A stretch of DNA of 64,000 nucleotides from contig CACGKI010000001.1 of NCBI GenBank assembly GCA_902573565.1, forward strand, positions 66,038 through 130,037, written 5' to 3'. The DNA is from an uncultured Prochlorococcus sp. Lineage in GTDB: Bacteria > Cyanobacteriota > Cyanobacteriia > PCC-6307 > Cyanobiaceae. Below the pieces are notes generated by a model, which worked only from the letters and a program-made list of their open reading frames with translations, did no database searches and was not told the origin of the DNA. Made by a program: the position numbers and the translations under genes. How positions within the stretch are numbered: position 1 is the first letter of the stretch; each line of letters begins with the position of its first letter. Shown here piece by piece: positions 30,834 through 41,343 of the stretch.

Positions 30834-32414
30834 ATGCACTATTCAAGATGTTTTGATAAGTCTCTAGTACTTAGAGATGGTATCAAACTCTCATCAAGGA
30901 TTTGGTTGCCTAGTAGTAAAGGGCCATGGCCAGCATTATTAATGCGACAACCTTATGGGAAGGAAATAGCCTCAACTATTACGTATTCTCACCCCGAATG
31001 GTGGGCTTCCAAAGGGTATATGGTAATAATTCAAGATGTTAGAGGCATGGGGTCTTCTGAAGGAGTTTTTAATGGTTTCGCACAAGAAGCTAGCGATACT
31101 TCAGAAACACATGAATGGGTAAGGTCTCTAAAAGAATGTAATGGAAAACTTGGCTTATATGGTTTTTCATATCAAGGATTTACTCAACTAACTGGTGAAT
31201 TAAATTCAAAGCCGCCAGATTGTTTATCTCCAGCAATGACTGGGATGAATATTAAAAATCATTGGTGCTCAGATGGAGGAGCATATTGGTGGCATAACAA
31301 TATTGCATGGGGACTTCAAATCGCAGCACTAAAAATGAAAAGAGAAAATAATTTATTTGAGTGGGAAAAGATAAGATTAGCCTTAGAAAATAAAAGTTAT
31401 TTAACGGAAGGAATTGAAATTTTAAAAAAATTTGATCCTAATAGCTTTGTTTTGGAATGGCTTAAAAATTTAAATTATGACCGCCCATTTGAAGAATTTA
31501 AACCAATTTCATCATGGATTAAACAACCCATGTTAATTTTTGGAGGGCTTTGGGATCCTCATTTAAAAGGTGCTTTTGATCTTTATAAAAAATCTATAGA
31601 AGCTGGCGGCAGTCCAGAGATAATTATTGGGAACGCAACACACCTAAATTGGTGGGAAGGCTCACAAGAATCTTTATTAAAATTTTTTGATAAACATTTA
31701 AAATTAGATGAAAAATTTAATTCTAAGAATTCAAAAAGCGAGAAAAAAATATGGAATATTTCATTAAATAAATGGGAAGCATTAGATAATAAATTTCATC
31801 CTGAATATATTTTTGGCCTAAAAAGCGATGGGACAGCAAATATAGATGTTAAAGATGGAAGTCTTACCATAAATTCAAAAGGATCTGGATGGTTCACAAT
31901 TGTTAATGACCCATGGAGACCTGCTCCGTCTGAAGGTGGTCATTTAGGTCCAAATCCAGGAAAGTTTAATCGAAATATTATTGATAAACGCCTGGATGTA
32001 GGTATTTTTCAAACTAATTATTTTGAAAAAGATCAACATTTAAAAGGAGTCCCCACATTAGAGATCCTTGTAAAAAGTGATCAGCCAAATTTTGATATCT
32101 GCCTTGCTTTATCTCTAGTTGAAGAAGGTGATGAGAAGGTCAATCAATTTTCAACTGGATTCTTAAGGATTAAAAACTCTAAAATAGGTGAAGAATGCAT
32201 TTATCAAATAACAATGCAACCAACAAATATTTGTTTAGTTAAGGGTAGCAAACTTCGCTTGTCTATATCTGCAGCAGCTTATCCCGCTATTGGAGTTAAT
32301 CCTGGATTTATGGAGGGAAATGTTGGGGCGCCTTCAGCAAATCATAGAATTATTACTTTAAGTTTTAGCCTTAATGAAACATTTATGAAAATGACCCCTT
32401 TTTTTGATAAATAA
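30834..32414 (+). CDS. CocE/NonD-family hydrolase (X-Pro dipeptidyl-peptidase S15-like)
   Basis: A 526-residue alpha/beta hydrolase with a jelly-roll C-terminal domain. It has LRDGIKLSSRIWLP, the oxyanion-region MRQPYGKE, VIIQDVRGMGSSEG, and the nucleophile elbow GLYGFSYQGFTQ with Ser112. The later GGLWDPH and NATHLNWW segments carry the Asp and His candidates. Members cleave esters or peptides, such as cocaine esterase or cephalosporin acylase. The substrate cannot be assigned. It lies just after the small secreted protein and 52 bases before glgB. Confidence 0.85.
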   Translation: MHYSRCFDKSLVLRDGIKLSSRIWLPSSKGPWPALLMRQPYGKEIASTITYSHPEWWASKGYMVIIQDVRGMGSSEGVFNGFAQEASDTSETHEWVRSLKECNGKLGLYGFSYQGFTQLTGELNSKPPDCLSPAMTGMNIKNHWCSDGGAYWWHNNIAWGLQIAALKMKRENNLFEWEKIRLALENKSYLTEGIEILKKFDPNSFVLEWLKNLNYDRPFEEFKPISSWIKQPMLIFGGLWDPHLKGAFDLYKKSIEAGGSPEIIIGNATHLNWWEGSQESLLKFFDKHLKLDEKFNSKNSKSEKKIWNISLNKWEALDNKFHPEYIFGLKSDGTANIDVKDGSLTINSKGSGWFTIVNDPWRPAPSEGGHLGPNPGKFNRNIIDKRLDVGIFQTNYFEKDQHLKGVPTLEILVKSDQPNFDICLALSLVEEGDEKVNQFSTGFLRIKNSKIGEECIYQITMQPTNICLVKGSKLRLSISAAAYPAIGVNPGFMEGNVGAPSANHRIITLSFSLNETFMKMTPFFDK

Positions 32415-32466
32415 TTATTTTTTTGGTTAATCATTTGATATTATTAATCCTTAATATCTACCAGTC

Positions 32467-34731
32467 ATGATCGAGACAATTCAAGCAGACTGGATTAAAT
32501 CAGAAGCTATCAACCTAGAAAATTGTTGCAATGATAATCCATTAAAAATATTAGGTCCTCATTTTTATGAAAAGCAATGGGTAATAAGGGTTTGGATGCC
32601 TGAAGCCGACGAAGTAAAAATAAATTTTAAAAATAATACCTATAAGGCGGAAAGCATAAACCATAAATGGCTTTTTGAAGCAATCCTGCCTGAAAATCCA
32701 AATTCTAATTATGAAATAAAAATTTCACGAGGAGGGATCATACATACACAACATGACCCATGGTCATATAGAGAAGAGTGGATGGGTGAAGTTGATAGGC
32801 ATCTTTTTGCAGAAGGTAATCATCATCATATTTGGGAAAAAATGGGAGCACATCTCATTGAAGAAAAGAATAAAAAAGGAGTTATTTTTTGCATTTGGGC
32901 TCCAAATGCAAGATCAATATCGATAATTGGAGATATTAATTCTTGGGATGGAAGACATCATCCAATGCAAAAAAGATTAGGGGGAATTTGGGAACTATTC
33001 ATGCCAACCATGCAAGAGGGAGATACATATAAATATGAAATAAGAACTCAACAAGGTCATATTTATGAGAAAGCTGATCCATATGGTTTCCTTCATGAAA
33101 TCAGACCTCAAAATGGTTCGATAGTTTCAAAATTGAAAAACTTTAATTGGAATGATAGTGCTTGGATTAAAAATAGAGATTCCTCTAGTCAAATTAACAA
33201 GCCAATTTCAGTTTATGAAATGCATTTAGGAAGTTGGCTCCATGAATCAACAGATAATAAATATCTTGAAGACAATGGTGAACCAAGAGAGCCAGTGCCC
33301 GCTGCAGATTTAAAACCTGGAACCAGATTATTAACTTATCCAGAATTAACCAAGAAACTCATCCCTTACGTAAAAGAGAGAGGATTCACTCATATTGAAC
33401 TAATGCCAATATCTGAACATCCTTTCGATGGTTCATGGGGATACCAAGTTACAGGCTGGTATGCACCAACAAGTAGATTTGGCACCCCAAATGAATTTAG
33501 AGAGTTTGTAAATAAATGTCATGAAGAGGGTATAGGCGTAATTCTTGATTGGGTGCCTGGTCATTTTCCAAAAGATAAGCATGGTTTAGCATTTTTTGAT
33601 GGTTGCCATCTTTATGAACATGGAGATTCACGAATAGGTGAGCACAAAGAATGGGGAACCCTAATATTTAATTACAGCAGAAACGAAGTAAGAAATTTCT
33701 TAGTAGCCAACCTCGTTTATTGGTTTGAAGAGTTTCATATTGATGGCATAAGAGTAGATGCTGTAGCTTCAATGCTTTACAGAGATTATCTTCGTCCAGA
33801 TGGAGAATGGATACCCAATGAAAATGGTGGGAATGAAAATATAGAAGCCGTTAAATTTCTTCAACAAGCTAATCATGTACTCTTCCAACACTTCCCAGGT
33901 GCACTTTCTATTGCAGAAGAATCAACAACTTGGCCAATGGTAACCAAACCAACTGACATGGGAGGGCTAGGGTTTAACTTGAAATGGAATATGGGATGGA
34001 TGCACGATATGCTTGATTATTTTGAAATAGATCCTTGGTTTAGGCAATTCCATCAAAATAGTGTAACTTTCTCAATTACATATAACTATACAGAAAACTT
34101 TATGCTTGCACTTAGTCATGATGAGGTTGTCCATGGGAAAAGTCATCTTTTACATAAAATGCCTGGTGATGACTGGAAGAAATATGCAAATACTCGAGCA
34201 TTACTTACTTATATGTGGACCCACCCTGGTAAAAAAACGATATTTATGGGAATGGAATTTGGGCAAAGACAAGAATGGAATGTTTGGGATGATTTGCAAT
34301 GGGAGTTACTAGAATTTGAACCTCACAAAGGAATCAGGAACTTGATTGATGACCTTAACGTTCTTTATAAAAATGAACCTGCATTATGGAAAAATGACTT
34401 TGATCCTTATGGATTCCAATGGATTGATTGTAATGACAAATCTAATTCGGTTATAAGTTTCATGAGAAGAGAAAATGATACCAATGAGTGGCTTGTTGTT
34501 GTTGCTAACTTTACACCTAATTCTCATGGGTCATACAAAGTAGGTGTTCCAGTTGAAGGATTCTATAAAGAAATATTTAATTCAGATGGCTCTAGATACG
34601 GGGGCAGTAACAAAGGAAATATGGGTGGTAAAGAAACTATAAATTACAATATTCATGATTATCAAAATGCTCTAGAACTTGCTTTACCCCCATTAAGCGT
34701 GAGTATCTTCAAACATCAATCAAAAAAATAA
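32467..34731 (+). CDS. glgB: 1,4-alpha-glucan branching enzyme
   Basis: A 754-residue GH13 enzyme. It has an N-terminal carbohydrate-binding domain (CBM48-like, with [20 protein letters not shown]) and a catalytic barrel. The barrel has the nucleophile region [16 protein letters not shown], the acid/base [13 protein letters not shown] and the stabilising [11 protein letters not shown]. It forms the alpha-1,6 branches of glycogen. glgA is in the same window but 27 kb away. ATG start with full family length. Confidence 0.97.
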   Translation: MIETIQADWIKSEAINLENCCNDNPLKILGPHFYEKQWVIRVWMPEADEVKINFKNNTYKAESINHKWLFEAILPENPNSNYEIKISRGGIIHTQHDPWSYREEWMGEVDRHLFAEGNHHHIWEKMGAHLIEEKNKKGVIFCIWAPNARSISIIGDINSWDGRHHPMQKRLGGIWELFMPTMQEGDTYKYEIRTQQGHIYEKADPYGFLHEIRPQNGSIVSKLKNFNWNDSAWIKNRDSSSQINKPISVYEMHLGSWLHESTDNKYLEDNGEPREPVPAADLKPGTRLLTYPELTKKLIPYVKERGFTHIELMPISEHPFDGSWGYQVTGWYAPTSRFGTPNEFREFVNKCHEEGIGVILDWVPGHFPKDKHGLAFFDGCHLYEHGDSRIGEHKEWGTLIFNYSRNEVRNFLVANLVYWFEEFHIDGIRVDAVASMLYRDYLRPDGEWIPNENGGNENIEAVKFLQQANHVLFQHFPGALSIAEESTTWPMVTKPTDMGGLGFNLKWNMGWMHDMLDYFEIDPWFRQFHQNSVTFSITYNYTENFMLALSHDEVVHGKSHLLHKMPGDDWKKYANTRALLTYMWTHPGKKTIFMGMEFGQRQEWNVWDDLQWELLEFEPHKGIRNLIDDLNVLYKNEPALWKNDFDPYGFQWIDCNDKSNSVISFMRRENDTNEWLVVVANFTPNSHGSYKVGVPVEGFYKEIFNSDGSRYGGSNKGNMGGKETINYNIHDYQNALELALPPLSVSIFKHQSKK

Positions 34732-34848
34732 GAAGGCTCATTTAACTTAGTGCTTCATATAAATGTTCATATAACGCTTTTGCTCTGCTTTACATTGTAA
34801 GATTTTTAAGTTGGATTTTAATTTCTTTTTAAAATATCGAATTGAAAA

Positions 34849-35889
34849 ATGGGTCAAGATTTACCACTACTACTCTCTGCCGCACTAGGTAAAAAAGTAA
34901 ATAGGCCTCCAGTATGGATGATGAGGCAAGCAGGAAGATATATGAAAATCTATAGAGATTTAAGGGAGCGTTACCCAAGCTTTAGAGAGAGGTCTGAGAA
35001 TCCAGAACTATCATATGAGATTTCAATGCAACCTTTTCATGCTTTCAAACCGGATGGTGTGATCCTTTTTTCAGATATTCTTACACCTCTTCCAGGGATG
35101 GGGATAAATTTTGAAATAATAGAAAGTAAAGGTCCAATTATTGAGGACCCAATAAGAACCCTTAACCAGGTAGAAAATTTAAAAGAATTAAATCCAAGTG
35201 AGAGTTTAGGTTTTGTTGGACAAGTTCTTACTTCACTAAAAAAAGATGTAAATAATGAGGCAACAGTTTTAGGTTTTGTTGGCGCACCTTGGACTCTTGC
35301 TGCATATGTAGTTGAAGGTAAAAGCAGTAAAAATTATTCTTTAATAAAATCAATGGCTTTTAATGAACCAGATTTACTTCATAAACTTCTTGATCATTTT
35401 GCAAAATCTATTGGTGAATATCTTAAGTATCAAATTAAATCTGGAGCGCAAGTAGTACAAATTTTTGATTCATGGGCAGGCCAACTAAGTCCACAAGATT
35501 ACGATATCTTTGCTGGGCCGTATCAAAAAAAAGTTATTGAAATTGTAAAATCGGAATACCCTGAAACACCGATAATTCTTTACATTTCGGGAAGTGCTGG
35601 GGTACTGGAAAGAATGGCAAAAACTGGTGTAGACATAATCTCATTAGACTGGACAGTAGATATTGAAGAGGCTTGTAAAAGAATCCCCAGGGGGATTGGA
35701 ATTCAAGGTAATGTTGACCCTGGCATTTTATTCGGAAACAAAGAATCAATAAAAGAAAGGATAGATAATACTTTCAATAAAATTAAAGACAGGAAATATA
35801 TTCTTAATTTGGGTCATGGGATTTTACCTGGGACTCCAGAAGAAAATGCTCAAACATTTTTTGAACATGGGAAAAAACTCACTTACTAG
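34849..35889 (+). CDS. hemE: Uroporphyrinogen decarboxylase
   Basis: A 346-residue enzyme. It opens with the conserved [19 protein letters not shown] segment and has [10 protein letters not shown] (catalytic Asp), [10 protein letters not shown], and the C-terminal [13 protein letters not shown]. It converts uroporphyrinogen III to coproporphyrinogen III for chlorophyll and heme. A 117-base gap separates it from glgB. The next gene starts 8 bases after its stop. ATG start, normal length. Confidence 0.97.
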   Translation: MGQDLPLLLSAALGKKVNRPPVWMMRQAGRYMKIYRDLRERYPSFRERSENPELSYEISMQPFHAFKPDGVILFSDILTPLPGMGINFEIIESKGPIIEDPIRTLNQVENLKELNPSESLGFVGQVLTSLKKDVNNEATVLGFVGAPWTLAAYVVEGKSSKNYSLIKSMAFNEPDLLHKLLDHFAKSIGEYLKYQIKSGAQVVQIFDSWAGQLSPQDYDIFAGPYQKKVIEIVKSEYPETPIILYISGSAGVLERMAKTGVDIISLDWTVDIEEACKRIPRGIGIQGNVDPGILFGNKESIKERIDNTFNKIKDRKYILNLGHGILPGTPEENAQTFFEHGKKLTY

Positions 35890-35897
35890 TCAAAGTC

Positions 35898-36881
35898 TTG
35901 GGATATAAAAACTTATTAATAACAGGTGCTAATGGATGTGTTGGCCAATATTTAGTTGATTGGTTTTTGAAAAACACAAAATTCAGGCTTTATCTCATGG
36001 TAAGAGACAAAAGTAAGTTACCAATTTCTGTTCAAGAAAATAAAAAAGTCAAGTTAATGATCTGCGATATCAGGGAATCAAATAGATATAAAAAGGAAAT
36101 TAGTCAAATTAATTACCTAATACATACTGCTACAGCTTGGGGAGATCCAAAAAGAGCCTATGAAGTAAATGTTAAAGCTTTTGAAGAATTACTAGAAATG
36201 CTTGATATTGAAAAGTTAGAAAAGATTATTTATTTTTCAACAGCTAGTATTCTTGATACCCAAACAGAATTAATGAGGGAATCATTGATTTATGGAACAG
36301 AGTACATTCAAACAAAATATGAATGTTTCCAGAGACTTAGAGAAAGCTCATTTGCAGAAAAAACATTCGCTGTTTTCCCTACCTTGGTTTTTGGAGGAAA
36401 TCTTGAAAAAAAAAGTAAATATCCTGTGAGTTATTTAACTAGTGGATTGAAAGAAATTGGGAAATGGCTTTGGTTAGCAAGATTTTTAAAACTCGATTCT
36501 AAATTTCACTTTATACATGCAAATGATATCGCCCAGATTTGCGGGTTTCTAATTAAAAATCATAAAGAAGAGCAATACAAAGGCTTTAGAAAATTTGTGC
36601 TGGGTCAAAAATTCATTTCAATTGATGATGCCATAATTACACTTTTAAAGAAACATAATATGAGGAGATTTTTTGCGATACCGCTTACAAAAAAAATTCT
36701 AAAAATATTATTAAGAATTCTCCCCATCCAAACTACTCCTTGGGATAGCTTCAGTATCAAAAAATATGACTTTAATCATGTCCCCATCACTAATCCTGAG
36801 ACTTTTAAACTTAAAAGTTATGCCAAGTCACTGAATGATATTTTAAGGTTATCAAAGTTACCAAGCTGTAATAACAATTAA
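35898..36881 (+). CDS. NAD(P)-dependent epimerase/dehydratase family protein
   Basis: A 327-residue short-chain dehydrogenase of the extended type. The Rossmann motif TGANGCVGQYLV comes at residues 9-20, and the catalytic-type Tyr-Lys pair appears in EYIQTKYE. TTG at 35898 is the start because the nucleotide-binding motif begins just nine residues in, and no ATG precedes it after hemE. Substrate unknown. Its 8-base spacing to hemE suggests co-transcription, but a role in tetrapyrrole metabolism would be a guess. Confidence 0.82.
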   Translation: MGYKNLLITGANGCVGQYLVDWFLKNTKFRLYLMVRDKSKLPISVQENKKVKLMICDIRESNRYKKEISQINYLIHTATAWGDPKRAYEVNVKAFEELLEMLDIEKLEKIIYFSTASILDTQTELMRESLIYGTEYIQTKYECFQRLRESSFAEKTFAVFPTLVFGGNLEKKSKYPVSYLTSGLKEIGKWLWLARFLKLDSKFHFIHANDIAQICGFLIKNHKEEQYKGFRKFVLGQKFISIDDAIITLLKKHNMRRFFAIPLTKKILKILLRILPIQTTPWDSFSIKKYDFNHVPITNPETFKLKSYAKSLNDILRLSKLPSCNNN

Positions 36882-36941
36882 AATTCTCGCAGTTAGGTTA
36901 CCAAAGCCTTGTAATATGTATAGATAAGCAAATTTTTAATT

Positions 36942-37292
36942 ATGTTACGTTCAATCTTTGCAGGTTTATTTGCAATAGTTTTAACTCTAGGTTTAGGTAT
37001 TTCATCAGTTTCAGCTAAGACTGTTGAAGTTAAACTTGGAACAGATGCTGGAATGCTTGCATTTGAACCAAGTACAGTAACCATTAGTGCTGGTGATACA
37101 GTTAAATTCGTCAATAATAAACTTGCCCCTCACAATGCTGTATTTGATGGGCATGAGGAATTAAGTCATGCGGACCTAGCTTTTGCTCCAGGAGAATCTT
37201 GGGAAGAAACATTTGATACTGCTGGAACTTATGATTACTATTGCGAGCCACACAGAGGCGCCGGAATGGTAGGTAAAGTTATTGTTGAATAA
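36942..37292 (+). CDS. petE: Plastocyanin
   Basis: A 116-residue blue-copper protein with a thylakoid-lumen signal peptide (about residues 1-25, ending SSVSA). The copper ligands are His64 in PHNAVFD, then Cys101, His104 and Met109 in [11 protein letters not shown]. It carries electrons from cytochrome f to photosystem I. The length and ligand spacing are typical of cyanobacterial petE. It has its own gaps on both sides (60 and 65 bases), so it is probably monocistronic. Confidence 0.97.
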   Translation: MLRSIFAGLFAIVLTLGLGISSVSAKTVEVKLGTDAGMLAFEPSTVTISAGDTVKFVNNKLAPHNAVFDGHEELSHADLAFAPGESWEETFDTAGTYDYYCEPHRGAGMVGKVIVE

Positions 37293-37360
37293 ATCTTCTA
37301 AATAGTTAAACACCCTATATTGACTTAATATTTATTACGGTCATACACAAATTTTGATTG

Positions 37361-39943
37361 ATGAAAATAGTTCCAAGCGAATTCTCAAATTCTGCTTGGA
37401 ACTGTTTTATTTTTGCCAAAGAAATTGCTTTTAAAAATTATCAACAAAATGTAGACTCTGATAATTTATTATTAGCTCTTATAAAAGATGAAAATATTAC
37501 AAAAAAGATTTTAAAAAAAAATAATGTAAATCTAAAAGATCTTGAGAGGGAAATAATTTCTTCATTAAATGCCAAGGCAAAAATGAAAAATAAACAAGTT
37601 AATTTATATGTTGGTGATACTCTTCACAAAATATTTTTGAAGGCGAATGATATTAAAAATACTTTAAATGATGTAGTGATATCAACAGAACACTTAGTTT
37701 ACGGTTTCACTTATGATGATAAATATGGATTTCAAATTTTAAATCAAAAAGGTATTCCAGAATTTCTTGAAATTATAAAGAAAATGAAGTCAGATCCGGC
37801 ATTAAAAAATGAATTTAATAGTTCTAATGAGTCTTTGGAAAAATATGGTATTGATCTAACTCAATCTGCACGAGATGGGATTTTAGACCCTGTTATTGGT
37901 AGGGATGAAGAGATTAGAAGAACAATTCAAATATTAAGTAGAAGAACAAAAAATAATCCAGTTCTTATTGGAGAACCTGGGGTTGGAAAAACAGCCATTG
38001 TAGAAGGGTTAGCTCAAAGAATTATTAATGGCGATGTACCTTCTGCGCTACAAGATAGGAAACTAATTTCATTAGATATGGGTTCACTTTTAGCTGGAGC
38101 AAAATATCGTGGAGAATTTGAAGAAAGAATAAAAAATATTCTAAAGAAAGTGAAAGAATCAGACGGTAAGATTATTCTTTTTATTGATGAAATTCATACG
38201 GTAGTTGGTGCAGGCGCTAGTGGAGGTTCTTTAGATGCAAGTAATCTATTAAAACCAATGCTTGCGAGAGGAGAACTTAGATGTATTGGTGCTACAACTA
38301 TTAATGAACATAAACAAAATATAGAAAAAGATCCTGCTTTAGAACGAAGATTTCAAAAGATAAAAGTTGATGCTCCTTCAATTGATGATACTGTATCAAT
38401 TTTAAGAGGATTGAGAGAAAGATACGAAGTTCATCATAGTGTGAGAATTTCTGATAATGCTTTAGTTGCTGCTGCAACCCTTAGCGAAAGATATATTAAC
38501 GATAGATTTCTTCCTGACAAAGCAATAGATCTAATCGATGAAGCAGCCTCAAGATTAAATATGGTCATAACTTCCAAACCTGAAGAAATTGATGAAATTG
38601 ATCGAAAAGTTCTACAGTTTGAGATGGAAAAATTATCTTTAAAAAGAGAAACGGATGATTTTTCTATAGAAAGATTAAAAAAAATCAATAATGAACTTAT
38701 ATCCCTTAAAGATAAACAGGCAGAATTAGGCGCTCAATGGAAAAAAGAAAAAGATGAAATCGATGAGATTAGCACCATAAAAGAAGAAATTGAATCTGTT
38801 CAATTGCAAATAGATCAAGCCAAAAGGAGTTTTGACCTCAATAAAGCAGCAGAATTAGAATTTGGAACTTTAAATTCTTTGCAAAAAAAATTAAAAGAAA
38901 AAAGTGAGTCCCTAGCAAATTCTCAAAAAAATGGAGATACAAGTCTTTTAAGACAAGAGGTAACTTTTGATGATATTGCAGAAGTTGTTTCAAAGTGGAC
39001 CTCTATTCCAGTACAGAACTTAAACCAGTCAGAAAAAGATAAACTCTTGAGCCTCGAAGCTATCCTTAAAGAAAAAATTATTGGCCAAGATAATGCAATT
39101 AGGGCAGTTGCAGATTCCATTAAGAGATCAAGGACTGGTCTAAATGATCCAAGCAAGCCATTAGCCAGTTTTCTCTTTTTAGGTCCAACTGGTGTTGGGA
39201 AAACAGAGCTAAGTAAAGTAACCGCCAAAATAATATTCGATTCAAATTCTTCAATTACAAGACTGGATATGTCTGAATATATGGAAAAGCATTCAGTGAG
39301 CAAAATTATAGGTGCGCCTCCTGGATATTTAGGTTTCGAATCAGGCGGTCAACTAACTGAAGCTGTACGCAAAAATCCTTATTCATTAATACTCCTAGAT
39401 GAAATAGAGAAAGCTCACAAAGATATTTTAGATATTCTCTTACAGGTTCTTGATGATGGAATCATTACTGATGGTCAAGGTCGTACAATCAATTTCAAAA
39501 ATTCAATCATTGTTCTCACAAGTAATTTAGGAAGTCAATCAATAAATGATTTATCAGTTAGAAAAGAAGATAGAAGTGAAATTAAAAAAGTTGTAGATAA
39601 TGAAATTAAAAAATTTTTCAAGCCTGAGTTTTTAAATCGACTTGATGAAATAGTTATTTTTAATAATTTAGAATTAAATGACATAAAAGAAATTGCAAAA
39701 ATCCAGCTTCAACATTTAGAAAAAAGACTTAACAAAAAAAACTTAAAATTCAAAATTACGGATGAAGCAATTAACCAACTTGTCAAAAATAGTTTCGATC
39801 ATGCCTATGGTGCAAGGCCTTTAAAAAGAATTATTCAAAAACAAATTGAGACAAAAATTTCAAATAATATATTGAATAATCATTACCTTAATAAAGACGA
39901 GATTAATATTTATCTTATTAATGGAGAGATAAATGTTGATTAA
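37361..39943 (+). CDS. clpB: ATP-dependent chaperone ClpB
   Basis: An 860-residue Hsp100 ATPase, read from the ATG at 37361; a TTG one codon earlier is less likely. Order: Clp-N domain, AAA-1 with [18 protein letters not shown], a coiled-coil middle domain with [13 protein letters not shown] typical of ClpB, AAA-2 with [13 protein letters not shown], and a C-terminal domain with [10 protein letters not shown]. It disaggregates proteins together with DnaK. There is no ClpP-binding loop. Cyanobacteria often carry two ClpB paralogues, and I cannot say which one this is. Confidence 0.93.
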   Translation: MKIVPSEFSNSAWNCFIFAKEIAFKNYQQNVDSDNLLLALIKDENITKKILKKNNVNLKDLEREIISSLNAKAKMKNKQVNLYVGDTLHKIFLKANDIKNTLNDVVISTEHLVYGFTYDDKYGFQILNQKGIPEFLEIIKKMKSDPALKNEFNSSNESLEKYGIDLTQSARDGILDPVIGRDEEIRRTIQILSRRTKNNPVLIGEPGVGKTAIVEGLAQRIINGDVPSALQDRKLISLDMGSLLAGAKYRGEFEERIKNILKKVKESDGKIILFIDEIHTVVGAGASGGSLDASNLLKPMLARGELRCIGATTINEHKQNIEKDPALERRFQKIKVDAPSIDDTVSILRGLRERYEVHHSVRISDNALVAAATLSERYINDRFLPDKAIDLIDEAASRLNMVITSKPEEIDEIDRKVLQFEMEKLSLKRETDDFSIERLKKINNELISLKDKQAELGAQWKKEKDEIDEISTIKEEIESVQLQIDQAKRSFDLNKAAELEFGTLNSLQKKLKEKSESLANSQKNGDTSLLRQEVTFDDIAEVVSKWTSIPVQNLNQSEKDKLLSLEAILKEKIIGQDNAIRAVADSIKRSRTGLNDPSKPLASFLFLGPTGVGKTELSKVTAKIIFDSNSSITRLDMSEYMEKHSVSKIIGAPPGYLGFESGGQLTEAVRKNPYSLILLDEIEKAHKDILDILLQVLDDGIITDGQGRTINFKNSIIVLTSNLGSQSINDLSVRKEDRSEIKKVVDNEIKKFFKPEFLNRLDEIVIFNNLELNDIKEIAKIQLQHLEKRLNKKNLKFKITDEAINQLVKNSFDHAYGARPLKRIIQKQIETKISNNILNNHYLNKDEINIYLINGEINVD

Positions 39944-39988
39944 ATATCTAATTGAAGACTATATGACTTTAAAATTAACAACTTTAAT

Positions 39989-40459
39989 CTAAGATTCGAA
40001 CCACTCTGGAATTTTCTCAAAGCTTCCTTTATTAGATTTATTTTCTTTTGATTCTGTTTTCCAACAACATGTTCTGCCCTTATCCTTATCCTGTAAGTAT
40101 TCATTAGCCCATCTCCAAATTAATTCAGAGGTGAACTCCATTCCCACATTATCCATAATTCTCAGATCTAAAGCATCTAAGTCATGTAATTTTTCCCAGT
40201 AATTCAGCAAAGGGTCATCTTTATTTATTAGAAAAGTATGGTCAAATTGCTCCTTTAGTCTATTTTCTAGGGGCTTTAGACTTGAAAAATCGACAACAAA
40301 ACCATTTAGGTCTAATTTTTTTGCAGTGAACCAAAAGGTGAATGATCTTGAATATCCATGAACAAATCTGCAGTGGCCTTCATGGCGCCATTGCCTATGT
40401 GAACAGGGAAAATCCTCGTAACTTTTACTGCATGAAAATTTCAGAGAATGAAGATACAT
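39989..40459 (-). CDS. 6-pyruvoyl-tetrahydropterin synthase / QueD-like protein
   Basis: A 156-residue T-fold protein from the ATG at 40459; a TTG one codon upstream is also open. It keeps the family segments GHCRFVHGYSRSF with the Cys, FVVDFSSLKPL, FDHTFLINKDDPL and a late GMEFTSELIW. In canonical QueD the zinc is bound by a His in an AAH motif and two His of HGH. Here these read CSK and HGY, so two positions differ, though nearby His residues could substitute. Function is pterin or queuosine chemistry by family only. It is convergent with clpB and divergent from hisIE. Confidence 0.8.
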   Translation of the reverse strand: MYLHSLKFSCSKSYEDFPCSHRQWRHEGHCRFVHGYSRSFTFWFTAKKLDLNGFVVDFSSLKPLENRLKEQFDHTFLINKDDPLLNYWEKLHDLDALDLRIMDNVGMEFTSELIWRWANEYLQDKDKGRTCCWKTESKENKSNKGSFEKIPEWFES

Positions 40460-40522
40460 CAATTAACTGTTAGGATGATTTTTGATAAGACACAATGAAT
40501 AGGATTTAACATAACAAACATA

Positions 40523-41182
40523 ATGACTTATTCAACTAATTTTTCGATAGAAGATCTACACTTTGATAATTATGGTTTAATCCCTGCAATAGCACAAGAT
40601 TGGCTTGACGGATCCATTCTTATGCTTGCTTGGATGAATAAAGAATCATTAACAATGACACTTAAAACCAAAAACGTTCATTACTGGAGTAGATCTAGAT
40701 CTGAAATCTGGAGAAAAGGAGCTACGAGTGGAAGTACCCAAATACTTAAGGAGATAAGATTCGACTGCGATAATGATGCGCTAATCCTTTTGATTGAACA
40801 AAATGGTTCGGGTGCATGTCACACTGGGGAAAAAAGTTGTTTTTTCAACGAAATCCAAATCAATCAAAGTGACAAAAAAGAGAAAAAAACAACTCCCTTC
40901 TCAAATATTTGCTCAGAATTATTCAATACAATTAACGAAAGATCAATAAACCCATCAGAAAAAAGTTACACAAATCATTTATTAACCAAAGGTAGTAATA
41001 CTATTTTGAAAAAAATAGGAGAGGAATCTGCAGAATTTATCATGGCCTGCAAAGATAATGATAAAAATTCAATCTCAAATGAAGCTGCTGATTTAATTTA
41101 TCATTTGCAAGTAGCCCTTATGTATAAAGGGATTAAGTGGAGAGATGTACTTGCTGTTCTAGAATCAAGAAGAAAATATTAA
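40523..41182 (+). CDS. hisIE: Bifunctional phosphoribosyl-AMP cyclohydrolase / phosphoribosyl-ATP pyrophosphatase
   Basis: A 219-residue fusion. The HisI half has MLAWMNKESL, HYWSRSRSEIWRKGATSG and the zinc-binding FDCDNDALILL plus GACHTGEKSCF. The HisE half (about 110-219) has the EESAEFIMACKDND and NEAADLIYHLQVALM helices. It does steps two and three of histidine synthesis. The short-form hisG is 16 kb away. It starts 63 bases from the divergent QueD-like gene. Confidence 0.96.
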   Translation: MTYSTNFSIEDLHFDNYGLIPAIAQDWLDGSILMLAWMNKESLTMTLKTKNVHYWSRSRSEIWRKGATSGSTQILKEIRFDCDNDALILLIEQNGSGACHTGEKSCFFNEIQINQSDKKEKKTTPFSNICSELFNTINERSINPSEKSYTNHLLTKGSNTILKKIGEESAEFIMACKDNDKNSISNEAADLIYHLQVALMYKGIKWRDVLAVLESRRKY

Positions 41183-41237
41183 ATAATTAAAATCTACATT
41201 TTATTATTTTTTTTATCTAAAAACTTAAAAAAAAATG

Positions 41238-41284
41238 TTAATTAATTAATTAATAATTATTAATTAATTATTAATTAATTATTA
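41238..41284. repeat. AT-only palindromic/tandem repeat upstream of the sigma factor gene
   Basis: Forty-seven bases containing only A and T in the 161-base gap between hisIE and the sigma factor gene. Bases 41243-41270 form a perfect 28-base palindrome. Bases 41260-41281 are two tandem copies of TTAATTAATTA. The block is bounded by ATGT (41235-41238) on the left and ACAT (41284-41287) on the right. It could be a protein-binding array or a cruciform, or simply a slippage product in AT-rich DNA. Confidence 0.8.
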
Positions 41285-41333
41285 CATGTATGGCTTATTA
41301 CTGAATTGACTATAAGTTGAATATATCAACAAT

Positions 41334-41337
41334 GAGG
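41334..41337 (+). promoter_or_regulatory. Ribosome binding site of the group 2 sigma factor gene
   Basis: A GAGG core six bases upstream of a GTG codon at 41344 supports the GTG as the true start of the sigma factor gene. No ATG start in frame lies close by. Confidence 0.6.
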
Positions 41338-41343
41338 TAAATC

